DNA from: Actinomycetospora sp. | Lineage (GTDB): Bacteria > Actinomycetota > Actinomycetes > Mycobacteriales > Pseudonocardiaceae | DNA: 51,858 nucleotides | Direction of reading: 5' to 3' | Assembly (NCBI GenBank): GCA_029266415.1 | Contig: JAQSWW010000002.1 | Span: 1-51,858 of the forward strand | Shown here: one piece after another, positions 24,341 to 31,721 of the stretch | How the letters are laid out: each line of letters starts with the position of its first letter | Position numbering within the stretch: the first letter of the stretch is position 1 | The notes under the pieces: generated by a model | Seen by the model: the letters and a program-made list of their open reading frames with translations, nothing else | Databases searched by the model: none | Told to the model about the DNA's origin: nothing | Program-made: the position numbers and the translations under genes

Positions 24341-25446
24341 GCGGCGCCCCTCTCGTTCCAGAGCAGGTGGGGGGCCATCCACCACTCGCCGTCGAGGCGG
24401 CTGAGCAGCGCCTCGGGGGAGTCGAGAAGACCCAGCACCCTGCTGTCCTCGGCATGGACCAACGACCAGGTCGTCTGCCGGATCGTGCACCGCCGGCGCC
24501 GCACGGCGGCCACCAGCGACGGTTCGAGCCGACCGGCCACCGCCGAGGCGCCGTGCGCGTCGGCGTGGGCGATCAGGTGGTCGAGCACCGGCCCCGCGTC
24601 GGACCCGGTGGCCGCGACCTGCTGCACCTGTGAGGTGCCGGCCGTCGACAGAAAGTACACGTACCAGCCCAGGACCCGTCCCGCGGCGTTGCGCACCAGG
24701 TGGCGCACGACCCGGCCGCGGACGGGGACGACGGTGTCCAGCTCGGCGAACAGCCACCGCAGGTAGGGCTCGTCGTAGTCGGGGTACAGCCGCCACCGCC
24801 GGCCGGCGCCCGCCATCTGCTCGAGCAGCGCCTCGACCGTGAGGGGCTCCGCGGTCAGCTCGCCGGCCCCGGGGGCGCGGAGCCGGCGCCCGACGGCGGG
24901 CACCCGCCGCACCGGGCCGTCGGCCGCCGCGAGCGCGCGGGTCGCGGGGCGCGGGAGCGGGCGTCCGAGGTCACGCATGAACATCGCGAGGGCGCCGCCC
25001 GGACGCAGCGTCCGCTGCCACTGGAACGAGGCCGCGGGACGCGCCCATCCGCGCAGCGTCGTCCAGATCTGGTGCATCGAATCGGACGCGCCGTCGGTGA
25101 GCGTGATGTCCTGCGGGCCGGCCCGGTACGCGCGCGTGAGCAGCACGCCGGTCCCGGGGTGGTCCGGATCAGCCACCATCGGCCCCGAGCACGCGATCCG
25201 CAGCGGTCGCCCGTCGAGGCGCATCCGCCGCGGGTGGGACGCCACGAAGCCGACCATCCGGCCGTCGCGGCCCTGGGCGACCAGCGACGGGAGCTCGGGA
25301 TCGACCCACGGGGCGTCGAAGCAATGGCGTTCCAGGAACGACACCAGGGGTGCGGGGGGAACCGGCGAGCCGGACCGGCTGAGGCGCTCGAAGAGCGAGG
25401 CCGCGTCGGGGACGTCGTCGCGACGCATCGGTCGGATCGTGGTCAC
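24337..25446 (-). CDS. GNAT-type acyltransferase, first gene of the carrier-protein operon
   Basis: 369 residues. The N-terminal half has a GNAT-like layout: RPMRRDDVPDAASLFERLSR, MVGFVASHPRRMRLDGR, then SGPMVADPDHPGTGVLLTRA in place of the acetyl-CoA loop. The C-terminal half (LYPDYDEPYLRWLFAELD, GWYVYFLSTAGTSQVQQVAA) looks like a second GNAT-fold repeat. Such double-GNAT proteins act as N-acyltransferases in several actinomycete clusters, so acylation of an amino group is plausible but not proven. GTG 25446 is selected because GGAGG lies about 10 bases upstream; longer starts read through low-complexity sequence. Confidence 0.75.
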   Translation of the reverse strand: MTTIRPMRRDDVPDAASLFERLSRSGSPVPPAPLVSFLERHCFDAPWVDPELPSLVAQGRDGRMVGFVASHPRRMRLDGRPLRIACSGPMVADPDHPGTGVLLTRAYRAGPQDITLTDGASDSMHQIWTTLRGWARPAASFQWQRTLRPGGALAMFMRDLGRPLPRPATRALAAADGPVRRVPAVGRRLRAPGAGELTAEPLTVEALLEQMAGAGRRWRLYPDYDEPYLRWLFAELDTVVPVRGRVVRHLVRNAAGRVLGWYVYFLSTAGTSQVQQVAATGSDAGPVLDHLIAHADAHGASAVAGRLEPSLVAAVRRRRCTIRQTTWSLVHAEDSRVLGLLDSPEALLSRLDGEWWMAPHLLWNERGAA

Positions 25447-25592
25447 GCGCCGCCGACCTCCACCACGCCCGGGCCACGGGCGGCGAGCGGCGCGAGCGCG
25501 CGCTCCGGTGCGTGCGACGGTCCGCACGGTCCCAGGGCGATCACGGCACCCCCTCGGTCGCGCCCACGGCGGCGCGAGCTGCCTCAACTATG

Positions 25593-25615
25593 ACGCGGTG
25601 CTGATCGCACCGCGT
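25593..25615. promoter_or_regulatory. 9-bp perfect palindrome between divergent operons
   Basis: ACGCGGTGC (25593-25601), TGATC, GCACCGCGT (25607-25615). The dyad sits in the 297-bp gap between the carrier-protein operon (minus, starts 25446) and the ABC-ATPase-domain gene (plus, starts 25744). The surrounding bases are more AT-rich (CTCAACTATGACG). It is a strong operator candidate for a TetR/GntR-like dimer, or a hairpin. No regulator gene is adjacent. Confidence 0.5.
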
Positions 25616-25743
25616 ACGCGGGTCATCACCGGACGATGTGGCCATTGTTCGCGACAGCGGACGATCAGGACACGTGGGACCCCCGGTCGTGGGCGTGGCG
25701 GGCTCCGACGACCCGCGGCGCCGGGCCGGGCACACTGCCGGCC

Positions 25744-27402
25744 ATGGCTCCCCGCGACGACCTCGCCGGCACCCTGCGTTCGCTGGACGGCGCGAGCTAC
25801 GGGCGCTACAAGTCGCTGTCCGGGGCGTGGTCCGTGGCGGAGCAGATCGGGCTCGAGGTGCTGCGCGTGCAGGCCGACCCGTTCGCGCCACCGAGCCGGG
25901 TGCGTCTCACGGTGTCCGACGCCGGCATCCCCGCCGACCTCTGCGCCACCGCCGACCGCCGCCGCGCGCTCGCGTCGTTCCTGCTGCGCGTCCTGCGACG
26001 GGCCCTGCGCGACTCCCCGGTCCACGTCGACGCGGGCGGGCCCGAGGTGCTCGACCGCAGCGCGGGCACGGTGCGCGCGGACGGCGTCGTGGTCGTCGAG
26101 GTGGGGGTGCCGTTCCCCGGCCCGAAGCGCCGGATCCTCGGCCGCGAGGCGGCGGGCCTGCTCGGAGAGACGCTGCCCGTCGCGGCCCGGGGCGCACTGT
26201 GCTGGGACGCGGTGGACCAGCGGGCGGCGCGCGCGTTCGTCGAGACCGTCGAGGACGCCGTGGCGCTGCGCGCGGCGCTGGCCGGGCGGGGCCTGGTGGC
26301 GTTCGTCGCCGACGGCGCGGTGCTGCCCCGGCGCAGCGGGGTGGACGACCGGCCGCTCGAGAGAGCGACGCCGTTCGCCGGGCCGCCGGAGCGCGAGGTG
26401 GTGCTCGAGGCGCCGAACGCCGGGCCGGTGCGCGGGCTGGGCGTGCCCGAGGGCGTCACGCTGATCGTCGGCGGCGGCTACCACGGCAAGTCGACGCTGC
26501 TGCGCGCGCTGGAGGCCGGCGTGTACGACCACGTGCCCGGCGACGGGCGCGAGCAGGTCGTGACGCGGCCGGACGCGGTGAAGCTGCGCGCCGAGGACGG
26601 GCGCGCGGTGATCCACGACGACGTGTCGGCGTTCGTCGCGCACCTGCCGTCGGGCGAGCCGACCGACGACTTCTCGACCACCAACGCGTCGGGCTCGACG
26701 AGCCAGGCGGCGTCGACGGTCGAGGCGGTGGAGGCCGGCGCCGACGTGCTGCTCATCGACGAGGACACCTCGGCGACCAACATGATGATCCGCGACGCCC
26801 GCATGCAGCAGCTGATCGCCAGCGAGCCGCTCGTGCCGTTCGTGGAGCGCGTGCGCCCGCTGCACGCCGAGCACGGGGTGTCGACGGTGCTGGTGATGGG
26901 CGGGTCGGGCGACTACCTCGGCGTCGCCGACACGGTGATCATGATGGACGCGTACCGGGCGTCGGACGTGACCGCGCGGGCCCACGAGATCGCGGCGTCG
27001 GGGGAGTCCCGCGCGGTGGAGCACACCGGGTTCCCGGCGGTGACGCCGCGCGTGGTCGACCCGGCGTCGCTGGACCCGACCGCGAAGGGCAAGCGGCGGG
27101 TGACCGCCCGGGGCCGCGACCGGCTGAGCTTCGGCGACGACGACATCGACCTCGGCGCCGTGGAGCAGATCACGGACCGCTCGCAGGTCGCGGGCATCGG
27201 GCGGGCGCTCGCGCTGCTCGGTGACGGTGTCCTCGACGGTACGATCACGCTGGCCGAGGGCCTGGACCTGCTCGACGCCGAGCTCGACCGCCGCGGCCTC
27301 GAGGCCCTGCTCGACGGGCGGAGCGAGGACATCGCCCGCCCCCGCCGCCACGAGGTCGCCGCCGCCCTCAACCGCCTCCGCTCCCTGCGCCTCCGCATGT
27401 GA
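25744..27402 (+). CDS. ABC-ATPase domain-containing protein (PF09818-like)
   Basis: 552-residue soluble protein of the predicted ABC-class ATPase family. Visible: the N-terminal LDGASYGRYKSLSGAW, Walker A LIVGGGYHGKSTLLRALEAG at about 240, DFSTTNASGSTSQAASTVEA, Walker B ADVLLIDEDTSATNMMIRDA and the H-loop-like VSTVLVMGGSGDYLGVADTV. There is no membrane domain or classic LSGGQ, so it is not a transporter. Function is unknown; nucleic-acid or metabolic roles have been proposed only by annotation. It is divergent from the carrier-protein operon across a palindrome. The stop codon is part of a terminator hairpin. Confidence 0.85.
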   Translation: MAPRDDLAGTLRSLDGASYGRYKSLSGAWSVAEQIGLEVLRVQADPFAPPSRVRLTVSDAGIPADLCATADRRRALASFLLRVLRRALRDSPVHVDAGGPEVLDRSAGTVRADGVVVVEVGVPFPGPKRRILGREAAGLLGETLPVAARGALCWDAVDQRAARAFVETVEDAVALRAALAGRGLVAFVADGAVLPRRSGVDDRPLERATPFAGPPEREVVLEAPNAGPVRGLGVPEGVTLIVGGGYHGKSTLLRALEAGVYDHVPGDGREQVVTRPDAVKLRAEDGRAVIHDDVSAFVAHLPSGEPTDDFSTTNASGSTSQAASTVEAVEAGADVLLIDEDTSATNMMIRDARMQQLIASEPLVPFVERVRPLHAEHGVSTVLVMGGSGDYLGVADTVIMMDAYRASDVTARAHEIAASGESRAVEHTGFPAVTPRVVDPASLDPTAKGKRRVTARGRDRLSFGDDDIDLGAVEQITDRSQVAGIGRALALLGDGVLDGTITLAEGLDLLDAELDRRGLEALLDGRSEDIARPRRHEVAAALNRLRSLRLRM

Positions 27403-27440
27403 GCACTGTCCGCCCCGATCAGGGCGGAGCTCATATGGGC
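27398..27440. terminator. Dispersed hairpin repeat, family 2, copy 2 (convergent terminator)
   Basis: TGAGC (27400-27404) pairs with GCTCA (27429-27433), and inside it TCCGCCC (27409-27415) pairs with GGGCGGA (27422-27428) around CGATCA. It begins at the ATPase gene's own TGA and lies in the 41-bp convergent gap before the L,D-transpeptidase stop. The first 20 bases match copy 1 at 20654 with one mismatch. Confidence 0.75.
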
Positions 27441-27443
27441 CGG

Positions 27444-27962
27444 TCAGGGGACGATCTGCACCCGGTCGTAGACCTCGAGGCCGTTGTAGAACGCCTGGGC
27501 GTCGGGGTCGGCCATGCGCACGCAGCCCGCGGACTGGCGCGACGGGTCACCGCCGTGGAACGCGCGGCCGTTGTCGTCGAAGAAGACCGACCACGGCATC
27601 CGCGCGTTGTTGTGCTCCTTGGAGAGGTGGACCTCCTCCTTGCGCTGCACGGCGAAGATCCCGACCGGTGTCTCCTGACCCGGCGCGCCGTGGTTCATCC
27701 GCACCGGGCCGCGCAGGATCGCGCCCTTGCCGTCGGAGAGCCACGCCTCGTTGGTCGAGAGGCGCGCGCAGGCCTTGACGTTGTCCTCGCACGGCATGGC
27801 CGCGACCGGGGCCGCCATCGCCACGGCGCCGACGCCCCCCAGCCCGCCGAGGGCGACCAGCCCGAGCCCCAGGGCCGCCGCGCGCCTGCCGAGCCGCCGC
27901 CCCGCCCGCTGCACGCCCTCGCGCGCCCCGGACCGGACGTCCATCCACGTGTGCCGACCCAC
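27444..27962 (-). CDS. L,D-transpeptidase (YkuD domain)
   Basis: 172-residue exported enzyme predicted to form 3-3 peptidoglycan cross-links or attach proteins to peptidoglycan. N-terminus: RRLGRRAAALGLGLVALGG begins a signal peptide, with an AAPVAAM cleavage region. The YkuD core shows TPVGIFAVQRKEEVHLSKE and the catalytic FHGG...SAGCVRM pattern, whose Cys is the nucleophile and whose His pairs with it. Only about 120 mature residues, with no LysM or Ig-like domain. GTG 27962 is chosen over ATG 27944 because GGAGGAGCAG stands 6 bases before it. Confidence 0.8.
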   Translation of the reverse strand: MGRHTWMDVRSGAREGVQRAGRRLGRRAAALGLGLVALGGLGGVGAVAMAAPVAAMPCEDNVKACARLSTNEAWLSDGKGAILRGPVRMNHGAPGQETPVGIFAVQRKEEVHLSKEHNNARMPWSVFFDDNGRAFHGGDPSRQSAGCVRMADPDAQAFYNGLEVYDRVQIVP

Positions 27963-28337
27963 CCTGCTCCTCCCGACGGTGGGCACCGAGTCGCGGTGCC
28001 TCCCTCTCAACGGCACGGCGGGCGTCACGGACGAGTGGTCTGTCCGGGTGGACCCCGGTCGCGCTCCGTGGCGCACCGGTCGCTCTCCGCGCGTGCCGGT
28101 CCGGGACCCTCTCCCCCGGGCGGCTCCACTCCGGAGACCCCCCGCGGGCGGCGGGAAGGACCAGGAGGACGTGGTCGAGGTGTCCCGGACGGGCGTGGCC
28201 CCCGTCGCCGCCGGCGCCGTCGATGAGCCGGAAGAAGGCAGACGATCAGCAGGATCGCTCCGATGACGAGCACACCGGGGACGGCTCTGCCGAGCGGCGC
28301 ATTGCCCCGGCAGCGTCCGGCCCGCCACGCTGGCCCG
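27963..28337. other. Intergenic region without a convincing gene
   Basis: A 375-bp divergent gap between the L,D-transpeptidase and LigD-polymerase genes. On the minus strand a short frame around 28230-28280 would encode one hydrophobic stretch (VLVIGAILLIVCLLPAHRRR) followed by a long Arg/Pro-rich tail. It has a GTG but no ribosome site, and the tail looks like antisense filler. I see no tRNA or strong terminator. Confidence 0.4.
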
Positions 28338-29297
28338 GTGGCGACCAGGTCCGACGAGGAGCGCGACGGCGTCGCGCTGACCAACCTCGACCAGGAGCTC
28401 TTCACCGGCGCCGGGGTGACCAAGCGCGAGCTCGTCGACTACCTCGACGGCATGGCGCCGCGCCTGCTGCCCGCGCTCGCCGGCCGCCCGTTGTCCGTGG
28501 TCCGCGCACTGCGCGGGCAGAAGCCGTTCATGCAGAAGAACGTGCCGCGCTACGCGCCCGACTTCGTGCGCACGGTGTCGTTCTGGGCGGAGAGCTCGCA
28601 CCGGGAGGTCGCCTACGCGCTGTGCGACGACCGGCCGACGTTGCTGTGGTTCGCCAACCAGCGCGCGATCGAGTACCACCCGACGCTGACCCGCGCGGAC
28701 ACGATGGACACCCCGGAGCACCTGGTGCTCGACCTCGACCCGCCCGAGGACGCCGGGTTCGACGCCGTCGTCGCGGCCGCGCACCTCGTGCGCCGCGCGC
28801 TGGACGAGGCCGGCCTGCGGGGCGTCGTGAAGACCACCGGTGCGAAGGGTGTCCACGTGCTGGTCCCGCTCGCCCCGGGCCCGACACACGAGGACGTCGC
28901 CGGCGCCACCCGCGCGCTCGCCGTGCGCACCGAGCGGCTCGGCCCGGACGTCACGACCACCGCGTTCATCCGCGCCGACCGGGGCGGCAAGGTGTTCGTC
29001 GACCCCACGCGCGCCGGCGGCTCGACGATCGCCGCCGTCTACAGCCCGCGCGTGCGGCCCGGCCTGCCCGTGTCGTTCCCGGTGTCGTGGGACGAGCTCG
29101 ACACCGTGGTCCCCTCCGAGATCACCGTGCGCACCGCGCCCGACCGCCCGGATCCCTGGGCGGACCCGGCCGCCCACCCGGCGCCGCAGGCGCTCCCCGA
29201 CGAGCTCGTCGCCGAGGGCCGCACGATCCCGGTCGCCCGCGTGCAGGCGATGCACGAGGGCAAGCGCCGCAAGCGCGCCGCCGAGCGGGGGGAGTAG
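28338..29297 (+). CDS. LigD-type polymerase/primase domain protein (stand-alone)
   Basis: 319 residues matching the polymerase domain of the bacterial NHEJ protein LigD (archaeo-eukaryotic primase fold), which fills gaps and adds nucleotides at double-strand breaks. Motifs: LTNLDQELFTGAGVTKRELV, the catalytic metal site HLVLDLDPPEDAGFD (DxD), VVKTTGAKGVHVLVPL, and RGGKVFVDPTRAGGSTIAAV with the third acidic residue, then VSFPVSWDELDTVVPSE. No ligase, nuclease or Ku gene is adjacent, so this is a free-standing domain as found in many actinomycetes. GTG 28338 is favoured over GTG 28263, which would add 25 Pro/Ala-rich residues. A family-1 hairpin repeat begins 12 bp after the stop. Confidence 0.85.
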   Translation: MATRSDEERDGVALTNLDQELFTGAGVTKRELVDYLDGMAPRLLPALAGRPLSVVRALRGQKPFMQKNVPRYAPDFVRTVSFWAESSHREVAYALCDDRPTLLWFANQRAIEYHPTLTRADTMDTPEHLVLDLDPPEDAGFDAVVAAAHLVRRALDEAGLRGVVKTTGAKGVHVLVPLAPGPTHEDVAGATRALAVRTERLGPDVTTTAFIRADRGGKVFVDPTRAGGSTIAAVYSPRVRPGLPVSFPVSWDELDTVVPSEITVRTAPDRPDPWADPAAHPAPQALPDELVAEGRTIPVARVQAMHEGKRRKRAAERGE

Positions 29298-29308
29298 CGC
29301 CCGCCCGG

Positions 29309-29363
29309 TGTCAGCGAAGTGGCGTCGCTGACGTTGAGTGTCCGGATTCTGCCGTCGATCACC
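29309..29363 (+). repeat. Dispersed hairpin repeat, family 1, copy 2
   Basis: Same 36-base core as at 13341, with GTCAGCGA (29310-29317) and TCGCTGAC (29325-29332) forming the stem. The 10-base variable stretch (29345-29354) is followed by the shared TCGATCACC. It lies between the convergent LigD-polymerase and methyltransferase genes; the methyltransferase stop codon (29359-29361) is inside the shared TCGATCACC. Confidence 0.8.
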
Positions 29364-30123
29364 CCGGACCCCGCCGCGCGAGGACACCGCCGACCACGGT
29401 CGCGTCCCGCTCCTCGTCCCGGGCGATCGCCGCCGCGAACCCCGCCCCGACGAGCGCCTGGCGGGCCGCGTCCGCCTGGTGCTCCGCGCACTCGAGGAGC
29501 AGGTGCCCGTCCGCGCGCAGCCACGCCGGCGCCTGGTCCGCGAGCCGGCGCACCACGTCGAGCCCGTCGCCGCCGCCGTCGAGAGCCGCGTGCGGCTCGT
29601 GCTCGCGCGCCTCGGCCGGCATCGCGGCGACGGCGTCGGTCGGCACGTACGGCGTGCTCGCGACGACGACGTCGACCCGCCCGGCGAGGTCCGGGGGCAG
29701 GGCCGCGAGCAGGTCGCTCCGGTGCACCCCAGCCGCACCGGGCAGGTTCCCGCACGCGCAGGCCACGGCAGCGGGGTCGTCGTCGGCGGCGTGCAGCACG
29801 ACGTCGGGCCGCGCCGCGAGCACGGCGGCCCCGATCGCGCCGGTGCCGCAGCAGACGTCGACGACGACGGCGGCCGAACGCACCACGGCGACCGCGCGCG
29901 TCACCAGGAACTCGCTGCGGCGCCGCGGCACGAACACCCCCGGCGCCACGGCCACCCGCAGCCCGGCGAACGCCGCCCAGCCCACGACCTGCTCCAGCGG
30001 CTCGCCGGCGACACGGCGCGCGACGAGCGCGTCGAGGTCACCGCCGGCGTCGGCCAGCACTGCCGCCTCCTCCTCGGCGAACACGCAGCCCGCGGCCCGC
30101 AACCGCGCCACGACGGGGATCAC
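29359..30123 (-). CDS. HemK/PrmC-like N5-glutamine methyltransferase family protein
   Basis: 254 residues with the layout of class I methyltransferases of the HemK family: an N-terminal helical part (VARRVAGEPLEQVVGWAAFA), then GVFVPRRRSEFLV, the AdoMet motif VVVDVCCGTGAIGAAVLAA, DDDPAAVACACGNL and the substrate loop region VVVASTPYVPTDAV. In true PrmC the loop is NPPY; here it is STPY, so release-factor glutamine methylation is doubtful and another acceptor is likely. GTG 30123 overlaps the stop of the BKACE gene by 4 bp, indicating an operon with that enzyme. Confidence 0.75.
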   Translation of the reverse strand: MIPVVARLRAAGCVFAEEEAAVLADAGGDLDALVARRVAGEPLEQVVGWAAFAGLRVAVAPGVFVPRRRSEFLVTRAVAVVRSAAVVVDVCCGTGAIGAAVLAARPDVVLHAADDDPAAVACACGNLPGAAGVHRSDLLAALPPDLAGRVDVVVASTPYVPTDAVAAMPAEAREHEPHAALDGGGDGLDVVRRLADQAPAWLRADGHLLLECAEHQADAARQALVGAGFAAAIARDEERDATVVGGVLARRGPG

Positions 30124-31001
30124 CGGGCGGGCAGCCCGAGGATCGCCCGCGCCTCGGCGGGCGTCGCCGGGCGGTGTCCGAGGTCGGCGAGCAGGGCCAC
30201 GGTGCCGTCGACCAGCTCGACGTTGGTGGGCGTCGAGGGCCCGGCGTAGTCCTCGAGCCCCACGCGCAGGTGGCCCCCGCGGCCCACGGCGGTCTCCGCG
30301 AGCCCGCACGCGACGACGTCGCCACCCAGCACCGCGACCGACCACGGCAGCCCCGACGGTTCGAGCATCTCGAGGTAGGCCTCGAGCGCCGTGGTGGTCG
30401 GCGGCAGCCCGAACTCGAGCTCACCGCCGAAGTAGAGCTTGACGATCGCCCCGGGCGGCACGCGGCCGTGGCGGTGCAGCGTCAGCGCGGTGCGCAGGAA
30501 GCTCGGGTCGAAGATCGAGATGCTGGGCCCGGTGCCGTGCACCGCGCAGCGGGCGAACATGTGCTCGGTGTCGGCGTAGCTGTTGGCGTACGGGCCGGGC
30601 GCCGCCGCCTCGGGGACCACACCGTCGCTGGTCAGGCCCACGTTCACCGAGCCGGGGTCGACCAGGGAGAGCCCGCCCATCCCGCGCCGTGCCAGCTCCT
30701 CGACGTGCGCCCAGCGCTGCTCGACCGGGATGCCGCGCGCCCCGGCCGCCATCGTCGGGTAGGCCAGCACGTCCGGGTGCGCCGCGAGCACCGGCGCCCA
30801 GGCCTCGAGGTACGGCTCGACGGGGTGTACGCCGTCGGCGACGAACATCGCCTCGTGGTGGTCGTGCACGATGCTCGCGCCGCGGGCGATGCACGCCAGC
30901 ATCGCGTCGGCCACCTCGGTCGGCGTGAGCGGCACGTGCGGGTTGACCGAGCGCGGGGTGGCGCCGTTGACGGCGACCTCGAGGATCACGGGCGTGCTCA
31001 C
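30120..31001 (-). CDS. BKACE-family beta-keto acid cleavage enzyme (DUF849)
   Basis: 293-residue TIM-barrel zinc enzyme of the BKACE family, which condenses a beta-keto acid with acetyl-CoA and cleaves it to acetoacetate and a new acyl-CoA (for example 3-keto-5-aminohexanoate in lysine fermentation). Motifs: VAVNGATPRSVNPHVPLTP, the metal ligands in GASIVHDHHEAMF, LVDPGSVNVGLTSDG, YANSYADTEHMFARC and the GGHLRVGLEDYAGPS block near the C-terminus. The substrate of this member is unknown; the family is known for diverse specificities. Divergent (42 bp) from an RraA-like gene, with a coupled methyltransferase downstream. Confidence 0.85.
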   Translation of the reverse strand: MSTPVILEVAVNGATPRSVNPHVPLTPTEVADAMLACIARGASIVHDHHEAMFVADGVHPVEPYLEAWAPVLAAHPDVLAYPTMAAGARGIPVEQRWAHVEELARRGMGGLSLVDPGSVNVGLTSDGVVPEAAAPGPYANSYADTEHMFARCAVHGTGPSISIFDPSFLRTALTLHRHGRVPPGAIVKLYFGGELEFGLPPTTTALEAYLEMLEPSGLPWSVAVLGGDVVACGLAETAVGRGGHLRVGLEDYAGPSTPTNVELVDGTVALLADLGHRPATPAEARAILGLPAR

Positions 31002-31043
31002 GGCCGCCGAGCATGGTCGCCGCACCGGGCCGCGTCGAGCACC

Positions 31044-31721
31044 ATGTCGCCCGTGGATCCCCTCACCCCCGAGGAGCTCGGCCGCGTCCGGGCCCTCGCG
31101 ACGTCCTCGTTGTGCGACGCCGACAAGACGCTGCGCCTGCCCGATCCGGCGATCCGCGCGATCGTGCCGGACGTGCGGATGGCCGGCCCGGCGGTCACCG
31201 TCGTCGCCCCCGACGACCACCTGCCGGTGCTGGCCGCGGTCGGCGAGGCGCCGCCGGGCTCGGTGCTGGTGGTGGCGAACCCGCGCGGCGACCGCGCGGT
31301 GGCCGGCGAGCTCGTTGCCGCCGAGGCCCGCCGGCGCGGCCTCGCCGGGATCGTCGTCGACGGGTGGTGCCGCGACGTGGCGGGCCTTCGAGCGCTCGGG
31401 CTGCCGGTGTTCGCCCGCGGGTCGACGCCGGCGTCGGGCAGCGCCCGCGACCCGCGCGGGTGGGACGAGGCGCCGGTCGCGCTCGGCGGGGTGCGGGTGC
31501 GGCCCGGCGACCTCGTGCTGGGCGACGACGACGGCCTCGCCGTGGCCACGCCCGACCAGCTCCGGGCGGCCCTGCCCCGTGCCGAGGAGGTCGAGCGCGC
31601 CGAGGCGGCGGTCCTCGCCGGGATGGGCCGGGGCCGCTCGCTGGCCGAGCACACCACGATCGTCGAGCACCGCGTGGCCCGCGCCGCCGGGCGCGACTCG
31701 GCGTTCCGGTTCACGGTGTGA
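31044..31721 (+). CDS. RraA family protein (HMG/OMA aldolase-like)
   Basis: 225 residues. The fold markers of the RraA / 4-hydroxy-4-methyl-2-oxoglutarate aldolase family are clear: ATSSLCDADKTLRLPDP, VVANPRGDRAVAGELVAAEA (where family members read GxxxxA.(W/L)GE), GIVVDGWCRDVAGLRALGLP with the substrate/metal RD pair, and VRVRPGDLVLGDDDGLAVAT. A lyase or aldolase acting on a 2-keto acid is likely, but the family also includes the RNase E inhibitor, so the name does not fix function. ATG 31044 is the start; GTG 31053 is possible. The stop overlaps the SDR start (GTGA). Confidence 0.8.
   Translation: MSPVDPLTPEELGRVRALATSSLCDADKTLRLPDPAIRAIVPDVRMAGPAVTVVAPDDHLPVLAAVGEAPPGSVLVVANPRGDRAVAGELVAAEARRRGLAGIVVDGWCRDVAGLRALGLPVFARGSTPASGSARDPRGWDEAPVALGGVRVRPGDLVLGDDDGLAVATPDQLRAALPRAEEVERAEAAVLAGMGRGRSLAEHTTIVEHRVARAAGRDSAFRFTV

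Noticed and set aside
28025-28300. Minus-strand frame with a hydrophobic stretch followed by an Arg/Pro-rich tail, as a possible small membrane protein.
   Set aside because: No Shine-Dalgarno, a tail of low-complexity antisense character, and no recognisable family.
30120-31670. N-terminal extension of the BKACE gene across the divergent gap into the RraA-like gene.
   Set aside because: The added sequence is antisense to the RraA coding region; GTG 31001 gives the normal family N-terminus.
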